Positions 47,936-60,479 of a stretch of DNA of 64,000 nucleotides are shown here, one piece after another. Below the pieces are notes generated by a model. It was not told where the DNA came from and did not search any database. It was given only the letters and a program-made list of their open reading frames with translations. Source of the stretch: Gordionus sp. m RMFG-2023 (Eukaryota > Nematomorpha > Gordioida > Chordodea > Parachordodidae); the NCBI RefSeq assembly GCF_954871325.1, contig NC_088776.1, positions 30,614,508-30,678,507 of the forward strand. The letters are read 5' to 3'. Numbering within the stretch: the first letter of the stretch is position 1; the number at the start of each line of letters is the position of its first letter. The position numbers and the translations under genes were made by a program.

Positions 47936-48823
47936 TGAAAAAATGTATAAATTATGATGAATAGTTTTAGTTTAAAAAAATATCAACTTTTACATTCTTT
48001 CTTTCAAATTATTGTTAAAGATATATGCATACATTTTTGGGGATCAGGCTAGGGGGGAGGGGTGACCAAGGGGGATAATATTTATTAGCTTAAAATGATA
48101 TTCACAAAAAGTGATAAATTTCTGAGGGGGGGGTGGATTTCCCCTTGCCCCCCCCCCCGCTACGCCTATGGTTATAAATATTTTCTTAATTACTTATATT
48201 TTAGAATTTAATTCTGTAGTAATATAGAAATATATTGTAATATATTTACACATTATAGCTTATGATATTCATCAATTAGATATGGTTATAATGATTATAT
48301 ATATTTATGATTTAATAAAATATTGGGTGAGGTTAACTGCCTAACACCCATATCTTCTAATATATTTGGAAATCAGATTTATAGTAGTTTTATTGTTATG
48401 GTTGTACAGGATAAAAATATTGTATGTAAGCGCAATTAAAGTATATCTAAGTTATTTTATAATATTTGTAAAATCATTAAATCATCTTAATTTTATAAAC
48501 ATATTTGATCATTGTAATTTTTATATGTAGTCAGTGGCGTAGACAAGGGGGGGGGGGTTTGGGGTCCCCCTCCCCCCCATGAAAAAAAAATTTTTTTTTT
48601 TTAAATGTTTTTTTTTTATAAAATAAAAAATTATTATTTTTTTATTGCGAATAATTATATTTAAAAAACGGTTTCGATTTAGAGAAATAAGATAATATAT
48701 TATATATAATACAATATGAATATGAATATCACAATGAAATATATTTATAAAAAAAGGAGTTTTAATTTTAAATGATCACATCGTTTAAAAATATATATAA
48801 ATTATATGAACTAAAATATTAAA

Positions 48824-50345
48824 TAACAATAAAAGAATAAAGATATATTGTATGTAAATAATTTCTGGCATAGTTAAATTTATTAAATAACAATAAAGAT
48901 ATTTTGTAAATATTTTCTGGCTTGGCATAGTTAAATTAGATATTTATAAATTTAATTATTAAATATATATTTTTAAACTATATAGATAGTTTGTAAATTT
49001 TAATTTTTTATAATTTTTAAATATGGATATCCGTAAGTTTTTTCGTCAACAACAAAAAGAAAAAGGTATATAAAAATTTAAGTTGTGTAATTTGAATTAG
49101 AAATATATATAGATATAGATGTTGCTCTTGCTAGTAAAAATCAGCCATCAGTTGAGTTGGTTTTTGTTGTATCCTCAGATGACGAAGGTAATGGTATTAT
49201 TTATAATATCTTTTATTTAAATCTTGCAATTAGAAAGACCAGACATACCATTACCACTCCATGGGAAAACCAATGATGAGTTAGCTACAAAATCATCAAA
49301 TGATGGTATATATTCTAAATTATTTATAATTTCTAATATTTTTTAATTAAAAATAGAAACATTATGTGTTACAAAAGCATGTGAGCTATCAGTTGATTTA
49401 GCTGGAAAATCATCAAATGATGGTATAGTATTTATTTTAATTCTATTTTTTTTATTTGTAAATTATACTATTTTCATTTTGAGTTATTAAAATTTTGCAA
49501 TGTACGATATTTAAAAGTTAGTCATTTTTTTGTGTTATTCAAAAGGTAGTACATTATAAGCCAAGCAGAGTTGAGAAGTATTGAAAACAACAATAAGAAT
49601 AAAGATATATTGTATTTGTAAATAATTTCTGGCATAGTTAAATTAGAATATTAAATAACAATAAAGATATTTTGTAAATATTTTCTGGCTTGGCATAGTT
49701 AAATTAGATATTTATAAATTTAATTATTAAATATATATTTTTAAATTTAAACTATTTAGATAGTTTGTTTTGTTTGTAAATTTTAAGTTTTTATAATTTT
49801 TAAATATGAATATCAGTAAATTTTTTTGTCAACAACAAAAAGAAAAAGGTATATATTAATTTATTTATAAAATTTAAGTTATGTAATTTGAATTAGAAAT
49901 ATATATGGATGTTGCTAGTGAAAATCAGCCATCAGTTGAGTTCGAAGGTAATGGTATTATCAATATCTTTTATTTAAATCTTGCAATTAGAAATACCAGA
50001 CATACCATTACCACTCCATCTCCATGGGAAAACCAATGATGATCAAATGATGGTATATATTCTAAATTATATATAATTTCTAATATTTTTTAATTAAAAA
50101 TAGAAACATTATGTGTTACAAAAGCATGTGAGCTATCAGTTGATTTGGCTGGAAAATCATCAAATGATGGTATAGTATTTATTTTAATTCCATTTTTTAT
50201 ATTTGTAAATTATACTATTTTCATTTTGAGTTATTAAAATTTTGCAATATACGATATTTAGTTATAATTTTAAAGTTAGTCATTTTTTTGTGTTATTTTG
50301 CAAAAGGTAGTACATTATAAGTCAAACAGAGTTGAGCAGTATTGA
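48824..50345 (+). repeat. 762-bp tandem duplication of the hAT 8 5' exons
   Basis: Units start near 48,824 and 49,586, sharing AGAATAAAGATATATTG, TTTCTGGCTTGGCATAGTTA, the QQQKEK exon, AAAATCAGCCATCAGTTGAG, and CATGTGAGCTATCAGTTGAT. Both copies end in GAGTTGAGnAGTATTGAAAAC. Small indels separate the copies. Confidence 0.85.
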
Positions 50346-50797
50346 AAACTTGTATCTACAATACAAACAGAGTTGGGCAGGCCCTCCAGAAAAATAATCT
50401 AGATACAGATTTGTTGTGAAAAAATGAATCTTAGATACAGATGATTTATCATTACCAATTAAACTAGAATAGTTTATAAAATACAGTTTTTATTATTTAT
50501 TTGTGAAGAACATAATTATTTTCTTAAAATCTTTTGTATATACAATCTTGGGCAGCTTATAATATTTAGGAACTTATTTTCATAATTTAAATATTACTAC
50601 CTTCTTCACTTCCATGAGTGTAAATCATCCTACAAATATAAAAATATTAATTAAAATTGGTAATGATATTCTATAGTAATTTCCTTCTACTTGTATCTGT
50701 CTTTAAATTTTTATTAAGAAACTTTGATATCTATCTGAGATACATTTTTTATAATCCAGATTTTTTTCTTGTGCTGCTCAGCTCTTAACATTGAAAT
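50318..50797. mobile_element. hAT-type MITE with GATACA-rich ends
   Basis: The left end CAGAGTTGAGCAGTATTGAA is followed by TGTATCTACAATAC. The right end on the minus strand is AAGAGCTGAGCAGCACAAGA, then TGTATCTCAGATAG. It has the look of a widespread hAT-like MITE class (GTTGGGCAGTA...GTATCT). No clear target duplication. A second internal CAGAGTTGGGCAGG at 50,364 suggests either a nested copy or an alternative left end. It lies in an intron of hAT 8. Confidence 0.55.
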
Positions 50798-53100
50798 TCA
50801 TATTGAAATATATCATTTAAAATCTAAAAAAAAATATAGAAACACCACACCGTTCTCAAAAAGATGTTTCACTTTACTTAAATTTTCATTTTAAAAATGA
50901 TAATGAAAAATTGTTAGCTGTTGAAAATATTTGGATACCTGACAAATGTTATAAATTTCCATTGCCCTTGGGCAAAAGAAATTTAACCTTTCAAGCATCC
51001 TGGCTTAACAAATATAAGTGGCTTGCTTACTCAGCCGATGAAAAGGGCGCATTTTGTAAAGTTTGCGTCATATTTTCCCCAAGATATGCTGGAAATGGGT
51101 TACAAAAACTCAAAACATTGGTAAGTCAGGTGTACACAAGATGGAAAGATGCGCTCGAAAATTTTAATTATCATCAAAAAAATAAATATCATCTTAATTC
51201 CATGGATTCTTTAAAAGAAATCTCAATGAATCAAAAGATATCAATATCCAATGTATTGAATAAAAAATTTTTTGATATTGTTACAAAAAATCGATCAAGA
51301 ATAATTATAATTATTGATGCTATCATTTGGTTAGGGAGGCAGGGCTTGGCGTTAAGAGCTCATAGGATATCTCCTGGCCCCCTAACACTTACATTCCCTT
51401 CTCACAATGAAGGAAATTTCAAGGAATTATTGAAATTTTTATGTAATAATAATGACAACTACCTAAAGCTTTTTGAAAGCTCCTCTAAAAATGCTACTTA
51501 CCTAAGTCCCACTATTCAAAATGAAATAATATCAATATGCAATCAGTTTATATTAAAGGAAGTTTCTTCAAAAGTCAAAGCATCACCATTTTTTAGTGTT
51601 TTGGCGGATGAAACTTCCGATATTGGTAATATTGAACAACTATCCATAGCAATAAGGTTTATTGATATGGAATCAGGTAATTATAAAATGAAGGAATTAT
51701 TTGTTCAATTTATTGAATTACCTGACACTAAGTCAGAAACGATTGCTAATCAAATTATTAAATCACTTCAAAACCTGGATTTAAATTTAAATCTACTGAG
51801 AGGCCAAGGGTATGATGGAGCTCCCTCGATTAGTGGCCATGTTAAAGGGGTCCAGTCAAGAATTAGAGAGCTTTATAGCACAGCTCTTTATGTTCACTGC
51901 AGTTCACATTGCCTGAATTTGATGATAACTGAGGCATGTGAAATTAGAGACATCCGGAACAGTTTACGTAAAAAGATTTTGATTTAATTGAAATTTATTA
52001 GATTTTATTATGTATTATAGATATCTTTATATAATTTTTATATATTTTACAAAATTTAGAAACAATATCGTCGGTTTGTGACTTCTTTACCCCACCCAAG
52101 AAGAGGGAGATTTTTACCCAAACGTTCGATGAAATTGATTCAAAAAATTCAAAAGATTTTGTCCCACAAGATTCATTGAAAAACAACAATCGGTGAAGGT
52201 TTTCATCGAGTTATATGAGGTTATTTTTGCGGCACTGGAATCATACATATTACGCAAAGAAAAAGATTTCGCAGATGCGGAAAATCTTTTACAGGCTATT
52301 AAGAAGCCTCAATTTTTAATTTCAATTCAATGTGTTTATTTTTTATTTAATTATACATATGATTTTAGCAAAATGTTACAAAAAATTGATTTGGATTTAA
52401 GGGAGGTTATGAATAGGGAAAAGGATATTGTTGAAATATTAACAAATATCAGAGATAATGTGGATGAAAAATTTCACGAAATATATGAGAAAGTAAAGGA
52501 GATCGCTAATATGTTTGGGATTGAAATTTTTAAACCTAGAGTAGTTTCTAGACAATCCAATCGCTCAAATATTGATGCATCTACGATTGAGGATTTTTAT
52601 AAAATTAACATTTTTATTCCACTTATTGATACATTTTTATTTCAATTAAAGGAAAGATTTATACATCACAATTTTATTTTAAAAAGCTTTTATTTTCTTT
52701 TGCCGGTTGAGTCTGAATTGTTGATTATTACACTTGAAACGCGAGAGGATATTAAGAACATCTCAGAGTTTTATTCTGATGATTTATTAGGATCTTATGA
52801 TAAGTTACTTTGTGATGTCGAATTTTGGTATAAAAATCTTGGCAGAATAGAGTACTCTTTGAGACCAAAATATGCTTTGCAGGTCCTTTCCATGTGTAAT
52901 TGCACTTTAGATTCCCTGCCCAATATCAAAACATTGTTTTTTATTTTAGCTACTTTACCGATTAGTACGAAAGGTCTTTTTCAACTTTGAAAAGGTTAAA
53001 AACCTATTTAAGAAATAGCACCGGTGAAAACCGTTTAAATGGATTAGCTCTATTAAATATTTATTAGGAGATTATTCTAGATAAAAATTTAATTCTAGAT

Positions 53101-55489
53101 GAATTAGCCAAATCTCAGAGAAAAGTAGACCTCTCTTTATAAATTCAAATCATATAATTGTAATATTTTCTTAGTCATAAAATTTTTATATGTAAAACTT
53201 AATTATAATGAATTTTTAGTCATGATATTTTTATACTATATTTAATAATAGTATTGCACCTACAATAAGAATTATTTATATAATATACTCATTTGTATTA
53301 AATATAACTGTTAAATTATATTTTTTTAAATTGCATACAAGAATTACTTATATTTTATTGTAATTTTATTTTTTTAAAATATAGATATTTACAATCAATT
53401 TTTAAAATAGTAATCTGTATAAAATTTCTAATTTTGAAATTTATTTTTTGTATATAAAATAAACACATAGTTAAATAAAGGGTTTTTACTAAATAAAATT
53501 GTTAAATTGTATTTTTTTAGCAAGAATTACATATTTTATTGCAATTTTATTTTTTAAAAATATAGTTATTTACATTCAATTTTTAATATAATAATCTGTA
53601 TAAAATTTATATATTTTGAAATTTATTTTTTCATATATTATTAAAATAAATACATAGTTAAATAAATAAAGTTAATAATAAATAAAATCTCTGCAAAATA
53701 TTGTTATATGCAAAAATTTAATTAAAATAATTATTTTTAACATAGAATAAGATATATTGAGTTGATCATAAAATTGGAAGGTTTGGGGGGAGGCAAATTT
53801 TTTTTACATCGAATAGATTGAATTAATATACAATTTACTAAACATTGATAACATTTTCAAAATAATGCTTTCAGTCGCTTATTAATTATAAATTTGGCAA
53901 AAATTTTAATTCTAATATTTTTTTAATATTTATGCTGTTTTTAACTGCTCCCTCCATCGGACCTGCGAATATTGTTAACACAATACCACCCAAGAATAAT
54001 GGGTTACCAGAGCGGGTAATATAAAAGTTAAATAATCAATAATTTCGTACACATTTTAAACTAATTTCTTAATACAGTAAAATTATTATATATTTTTACT
54101 TCTTCCAATCAACATTTTCTTTTTTGTAACAAAAATAAAAACATAGTGAGAAATACTACAATAGATTAAATAGGTTAGTTTTTCTTAATATACATAGGGA
54201 GTTGCCACCAAGTACTGATGAAATCATTAAAAAGTAGCTCAATCCTAAAGAAAATTGAATTCACATAAATTTATAATATGCTTCTTAATTATATTTTTTT
54301 CCATTTTTTTACATGAATACTTTGAATGTTAATAAATGCAGATTCTTAAGAATATTTTTGGGCATTAATCTATATTTATAACAATCAAATTTTAAATTTC
54401 TTGCTTGAGACATGTATTTTATATTTATTCATACAACGATTATATATATTTAATATTTTATCATTAATCTATATTTGAATTTGTGTATTAGTTTATAGTT
54501 ACTAGTCCTAATAATTTTCTATAACTTAAAATATACTTAAATAATTCCTAGAATATTTCTAAAAAAATTAATTATCTCCCCTTCCCCTTATAGTATTCCT
54601 GTATGCCTGGGGATATAATTACGAATTCATAAAAAATAAACCTCGTTTAATAAGCCAAAGCGAATGGTTGAAAAGACATTTGTTAAAAATAATATTGAGG
54701 TATCTTAAATTTTACTTTGGGGCAAATTTTTGATGAAATATCTAACTTTTATATGATTACTTAAGAGGCGTGTAACTGTTACAGATGACCAGGAAGTTAG
54801 AGTATCAAAAGACCTGTCCAGAATCTGAGAATCATAAATTTATTTTATTAAAATATTTATATAAATACATTATTTATTTTGATGGTAATTATTCATTTAT
54901 TTTACCTTATTGTTTAATTTCAAATTTTTCTGCTTTCCCTATAATTTTTAGTGTTTATATTTTTTTTAAAAATATTTTTATATAATTATTAATTATTTTT
55001 AAATTTATATTTGTGGTTGAGACTTGAGAGTCAAATTTTTATAACTGTTTCTTTTGGATTGGGGTATTTTTTTTATGGGTGGTATTCTGCTTCCTTAGCT
55101 TATAGGGCCAACTGCGAGCAAATGTGTCATATATTTAAACAGAAAAATAACATTTAGAGTATTTGACCATATATTTGATCGTGCCAATCCTGAAATATTA
55201 CATATAATATAACATGTAAAGAATATTTTTGACCATATTTCACGAAAAAATTTGGTAAACTTTATTAATAAAATAATGTGAAAATTACAATTTTGAACTT
55301 ACAGAAAATTATTTTTGCATTCTGCGGCATCGCTGGCTTTTCCAACATGTGGATGCTCATTTTTAAATCTTTCTTAAACCTTAGTAGTAAAAAAAAGGAA
55401 AGAGGACTTTTATCTAAAATCGTTAAAAACTAATCTATAGCACAAAAAAAGGAAGTTCTACCTATCTAAAATAATTTTTAGTGGGGTAT
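53101..55489. other. no gene seen; repeated AT-rich segments
   Basis: Two diverged direct copies of an AT-rich segment (TTTTTTAGCAAGAATTAC..., CTGTATAAAATTT..., AAATAAACACATAGTTAAATAAA) lie at about 53,320-53,480 and 53,500-53,660. A G-rich patch at 53,780 may be an element end. A short frame at 54,785-54,985 is hydrophobic and probably a composition artefact. Confidence 0.4.
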
Positions 55490-55534
55490 CCCAAAAGTTT
55501 TCAGGGGCTTGAGCCTCCTCCCTCTCTAGAGACG
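55490..55534. mobile_element. hAT-type right end, partner uncertain
   Basis: Read on the minus strand: CAGTAGCGTCTCTAGAGAGG and onward, resembling the left end of hAT 8 (CAGTGGCGTAGACAAGG). The flanking 8 bp do not match (AATATATA here, TATGTAGT at 48,529), so it either belongs to a different element or one flank has changed. Confidence 0.4.
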
Positions 55535-57680
55535 CTACTGAATATATATATTTGGAATAATATCTCAGTGTCAGTTGTTAATATTGATGTATTTTAAATA
55601 TAATATAATATAATCAAATTATCTTATTTATTTGAAATTATATTATAATGAAACATCGAACTCAAAATTTTTTATAATAAATAATAATATTTATAAACTT
55701 AATATGAATTATAAATATATAGGTTGGTTCTGTTAATTAAATCTAAAATATAACAATTGAACCGAAGTTGTACTGATTATAAATTGTAAAAATGAAAATT
55801 TAAACAGGAAGAATTTTTGTTATAACAAATGACACGATTTCTTCCATTTTTTTAGAATTTTATTTTTTAATATTTTTTAATAAATAAACTACTTTACAAA
55901 GAAAGAGAAATAAAATATTATATTTATTATTCTTATAAAAAGGAATTATGCATCCGTAGCGTGCGATTGATTATAACAAAACTCTTCATCTATAATCAAC
56001 CATTATATGTATATTTTTATTAAGAATAATTGTAATAAAGATATAATTTTATATTTTTTGACTGCGAAATTCTTATTTGAATATAAAAAATTTTAAACAT
56101 GTTATACGTATTTTAATTAATTGTCCAAACATTCTTTATTCTTCGAAGTAAGTTTTGTATTATAATGCCTAATTTCATTTTTTTCTGGGTAGACTAGAGT
56201 TTTGCAGTGGTTGGCCCGTTTCGTCCCTTTAAGAATTTGTATAGTTTCTCGGCCCGACTAGACCCTTTATTTTTGGCCCTATAGGCTAAGCTCGTTATTT
56301 TACGAATAGTATAGCCCGACTAATTTAAATTTTAAGAAAAATTATCCCTGTCCCAAATTTGTTTGTACGAATTTACAGTCCATCACATTTATCTCTAATT
56401 TTTTCGTCAATTAAGACTCCTACTACTGTCCTTTATCGCTTCGACAATAACCGTTTTATGAATCAATTGTGTTCGATAGTTTTACTCTAAATAAAATCAC
56501 ATCGAAAATATGTTTTTAAATTCAAATTTCCACGAAGTCTTGGGCTTTAAAATTAGTAAAGAAAGTAAAATTAATCTTCTTGGTTCACCTTTAAGCAGTT
56601 TTTCTAATTGTGAGATGTTCAAGGGGAAATTCTTTATAGGTTTATTAGGACTGGGAAATATTTTAAAAGAAATACTTTCACACCAAAGTTTTATTCTTTC
56701 AAAACTTTTTTTTTCAAAAAATTTTACATATTTTTAGATCTTCTTCCATTTTTATGTAATGAAATTATTAATTAACTTTATGAATTATTCCGAAATATAT
56801 TAGAAAGGTATCACGTTAGATTAACAACTCAATGATATCTTCTTATATAACTCCTAAAGATCCTTTTAAATTCGGCCTTAACTCTTTGGATATTTTTAGC
56901 TTTACTTGGAGCTGTGTTAACATATCAATCAATTTTTGAACCTTTAATTAAATTATTTAAATTGCTCACATCAAACCCCTCTTTGGAATCTATTACTAAT
57001 GGCTTAAAACTATTGGTATTTACATTTTTACCATAATATTTTGAAGCATTAACAAAACAAATATATATTTTTATGTAGTCAAATCCCCCATCTACAAAAT
57101 AAATAAAAGTGTAGCTCTATATAATACTTTAGGAGCTATGATCAATTATGTGAAGTGTGCCATTTCGCTATTTTACCCCATACCCAGGGTAAAGTGGCTA
57201 AGCATAAGGGTAGTTGAATATAACTTTATTGTTTAATTGAATAAAATTTTGCAATTTGACATCTATTCATCCCTTTTAGTATAAAATAATGATAACAATA
57301 CTGGAATGTAAAAGATCATATCAAAAATAGTACAGTTTGAATATACCTATTTTAGGCACATCGTCCATATTATTTTTCCCCTTTGTGACTATTCAAATTT
57401 TTCCAAATAACACAAACTATTTATTATTGTTACTTTTTGCGCTAAAGTATCTTTTTATATGATGTATAAGCTAATATTTAAAAATTCTCTTTTTTATAGC
57501 TTAAATCAGATGGAATATTTTAACCCTTTTACCCATAGCAACTTTAACCTTATAAATTTTTAAATTTGGGCTTTAATATATTTTGCTAAATATAATTAAC
57601 TTGAGGGTGATTTTTATAAATTTTAAGGAAAAAAACCATTTTTTTGAGAAATATTTGAAATTGGGAAGATTTTTCAATAG
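55535..57680. other. mostly no gene; one GC-rich MITE-like end at about 56,204-56,330
   Basis: GCAGTGGTTGGCCCGTTTCG and GGCCCGACTAGACCC resemble the GGCCCG-rich ends at 25.6 kb, without a visible partner. A frame at 56,510-56,737 is unidentified. A segment at about 57,165-57,200 (TTTTACCCCATACCCAGGGTAAAG) is a short imperfect palindrome, and TTTTAACCCTTTTACCCATAG at 57,517 may be an inverted partner of it. Confidence 0.35.
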
Positions 57681-57719
57681 ATGAACAGCGATAAGAAATA
57701 TAAAAATATTCTCACACCA

Positions 57720-57970
57720 AATTTAAAGTGCTCTAAGAAGTTATTCGCGTTAGCATTGCTACCCCGTCTCTTTACCCTTGTGGTTTCCCATTTGTGTTTA
57801 TTAATTTCAGTTATTAGCCGTTCTCTTACGAGGGCCCGAATACTAAACAATCTGGAGCCTGCTAATTTATATCAGATGATGGCCTATGGTCAGATGGTTT
57901 AACTTTTATACCTTGGTCTTTAGGTAATCCTTAATTTGGGACTTCACATGTATCTCTTCTTTTCAAAAGA
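57720..57970 (+). pseudogene. decayed non-LTR zinc/endonuclease-tail fragment
   Basis: Recognisable pieces in shifting plus-strand frames: ISRSLTRARILNNLEPANLY (compare INRSLTAAHIPNNLKPSNL at 31.4 kb and LRALKSGGTPSRLEPTGI at 39.8 kb), then DGLWSDGLTFIPWSLGNP (compare DGLRPDGMTTIPWALGKS). The proline of the RPDG motif is S here. At least two frame changes. Third and oldest-looking copy of this tail in the window. Confidence 0.6.
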
Positions 57971-59500
57971 ATGTAAGTTTTATCCGATTGATATAGTCAA
58001 GAAAAAAAAATATTTTTGAAATTATGAAATCATGTTTTTTATCAATCGTTTAGGAGACTTTTACATTAGATCCCAGAAGAATAGTATTGTAAATCAGCTC
58101 GATTTGAGCCGATTTTAAAAACCGGCTAACTTAATCTTTTAGCCAGAAACCAAGTTTCAAAATTTCGCTAATTGGCATCCAAACCTTTATGCCACCTATG
58201 AACTAAATCTTCAGGCATGAGTAATACTTTTCTGGATAAAATATTGAGATAGTCATTTTTAATAATCAACACAAATCGAACGTTTAGCAGCACTACCAAA
58301 GATTGTATTTTTTTAAAATAAAAAATTAATTTACTATTTAAAAATTTAATTATTCGTGTTTTTGGGAAATAGTCCCAATTTCGTTTTTATTTTTATTATA
58401 TTATAGTTTATGTAATATAGTTATGTATTATGAATGAATTAAAAAAATATCAACAAATTATTTTTTTTTACAAAATTGTATATTTGTGATTGGTTCATAT
58501 CATAAATAACTTGTTCCATTATTATGAATTTATTAAAATTTTACAAAAAAATAGAGATTTATGAGGCCCTGTCTTATTTTTTATGTACAAATTGTAAGAT
58601 AATTTTTAATTGCCCTATCCTGTAGACACGACGAGCTTTGTAGATCTTTATTTTAGACACATTTTTAATGTATTAGCATAAAAGTATAAAATTTATCAAT
58701 ATATCCATCCAAATAATTCAATATTTGGTAGTAAAGAGATGGAGTCCTCTTGAAGCATTTACATGAGGAACAAGTCTATGAGGCCATGGCACATTTTATG
58801 CAGTAGACGCTGAACGAAATCCATTAGGTCGGGCTAGAATAAAAATTCTTCTAGAAAAGAAATAACAAAAAAATTCAATTATAAAATTTTATATATGCTA
58901 AACGCTATTTCGGTCAATATACATTTATTTATTATATATTAAAATATATAAAGGTCCAACCCTGAATTCTAATAAAAACCTGCTAAGCAAAAAGAAAAAT
59001 GGCAGGTCCCCCTATCGGTTAGGTAGTATTAAAAAGGACCTGTTGCTATTGGTCGGTTACGATTTAAGATCTAAAAATGATTTTAAAAATAAAAATCTAT
59101 AAGAAAATATCATATGTTAATTTAGGGTTCCTTTAACCTCTTTACGTTTAAAAACCAAAATAAATTAATCATAGTTATGTTTTTTAATTGTAAAAGTTCT
59201 ATCTTATTTTAGCAGCCCAAAGTTTCAATTATTATGAAGTCTTAATTGTTTAACCAATAAACCATTATTTTTATCAAGTGATAATAAAAAATATGTAATT
59301 TTTTTAAAAAATTAAAAATCTTTTGTTCTGTTTAAATTTAAAGAACTTCATGATACATGAATGAATATTAGAAAAGAGGAATCTGGGAAATGCTAACTTA
59401 GGAATAAATAATGCGGAAAAAAAATCTAAAGAAAAATTATAAGGTAATTTATATTTGAATATGAAAAACCGCCAAAAAAACTTAAAAATAAATAATTGTG
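57971..59500. other. no gene seen
   Basis: AT-rich. A less AT-rich patch at about 58,095-58,200 (TCAGCTCGATTTGAGCCGATTTTAAAAACCGGC) contains short inverted words but no element could be delimited. Confidence 0.4.
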
Positions 59501-59519
59501 GGTAATTAAAAAAGAAAAT

Positions 59520-60474
59520 AAAATATAATACGGGTTAAAATTTTTAAAAACAGGCAGGAGTGTGGGAGAGTTAAGATAATTATTTAAACTATGATGGACG
59601 AGCGGGAGGGTTAAAAAATTTTCAACTTTTATATGTTATTTAAAATCATTTAAGTAGTAAAAATTAAAAAAATATTCCTAAAATTTCAACATTTGATGTT
59701 GTCATTGGAAGAAAATAATTAGGTTAAAAAGAATATATCGGAAACATGGTGGATTTGATTTGCATGGAAAAATATAACATCAGTGAATGAAAATCTGATC
59801 TTACCCGTTTCCCCAAAGCAAAGAGAATTCTATTAATGAAATGTTTGAAGTAGATAGCATTCATGTCAAAATCAACAGATGTTTAGGCTGCTCAGTTTAG
59901 TTTAAGTTTACAATTTATAAACAATTAATTTCAATTATTTTATTTATTTATTAATAATGGTTTCACTTTTTATTTAAATATTCTCAATTGAGTAGAGAAT
60001 ATATTTCAAACGGACTACTTCTATGGAAACGACAAACAAGTTTTCAAAGCCAAGATTAGTTAGAAATATATTGCAAATTCCAGCAACCAGTGCTTCTTCT
60101 GAACGAGGATTTAGCATTGCTGGAAGTTTTAGTATCAATAAATATTAATTTTATGTTATTACATAAATATTTTAGATCAAATAAATTCCTTATCCATAAT
60201 TCATTTGTTAATATAACAATTTCCAAAATTATAAAAAAATTTTTTAGGGATGTAGCACTAAAACTATATATTTTTTTATTAGACGCTTATAAAAAATTGA
60301 AAGAGTAAGCATATTTAAATTTTATATGAGCGGCGTGGTTTAAAATTTTTTATAAGACTAAAGGGCGGGCGGGTATATTTTAAAAACTATGAACAGTTTG
60401 AGCGGGCGGTATAAATATTTTTAAAAATATTGGACGGGCGGGCCTGTGGGCTAAAAACAGCCCTTACAGACCTC
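59520..60474 (+). mobile_element. hAT transposon 9, 3' part
   Basis: GGCGGGCGGG-type repeats occur at both sides (about 59,555-59,620 and 60,362-60,450). The right end on the minus strand reads TTAGAGGTCTGTAAGGGCTG. A plus-strand frame at about 60,048-60,125 reads RLVRNILQIPATSASSERGF then SIAG, the hAT dimerization signature, broken shortly after. No BED finger, core or left terminal repeat was found, so the copy is deleted or truncated. Confidence 0.6.
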
Positions 60475-60479
60475 TAAAT

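Larger units (their letters stand above)
45667..48170. mobile_element. hAT transposon 6 (outer element), 8-bp target duplication, host of two insertions
   Basis: Flanked by identical GTTATAAA at 45,659-45,666 and 48,171-48,178. Left end CATAGGCATAGCCAGG, right end on the minus strand CATAGGCGTAGCGGGGGGG; both continue into G-rich runs. It contains the 357-bp MITE (45,814-46,170) and a separate hAT piece (46,976-47,935). After subtracting these, about 1.2 kb remain with no recognised coding sequence, so it is probably a deleted non-autonomous copy. Confidence 0.8.
48537..53100 (+). mobile_element. hAT transposon 8 (TTF/DUF4371 type), best-preserved copy
   Basis: The left end CAGTGGCGTAGACAAGG continues into a long G run. 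Short 5' exons start MDIRKFFRQQQKEK (about 49,023). The main exon 50,840-51,967 has a TTF-type zinc finger (GAFCKVC, KNKYHLNS), then VLADETSDIGNIEQLSIA (first catalytic Asp), RGQGYDGAPSISG (second) and HCSSHCLNLMI. A 92-bp GT-AG intron (51,968-52,059) joins in phase to exon 52,060-53,068 (SVCDFFTPPKKREIF, CPTRFIEKQQSVKV, YKINIFIPLIDTFLFQL, TYLRNSTGENRLNGLALLNI). Two single-base-scale frameshifts are visible: in an A run near 52,153 before CPTRF, and near 52,970 before the KRLKTYLRN block. The 5' exons lie in a 762-bp tandem duplication, and a MITE sits between them and the main exon. The right end is uncertain; a candidate lies at 55,490-55,534. Confidence 0.8.

Noticed and set aside
48547-48580. 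Long G and C runs here and at 48,152, 62,610 and 63,753 as possible G-quadruplex regulatory sites
   Set aside because: They sit at or next to hAT termini (CAGTGGCGTAGAC, GCTACGCC and similar) and are explained as element ends; run lengths may also be sequencing-sensitive.
54785-54985. Hydrophobic 66-codon frame as a small membrane protein
   Set aside because: Phe/Ile/Tyr richness is what AT-rich noncoding DNA gives by chance; there is no supporting context.
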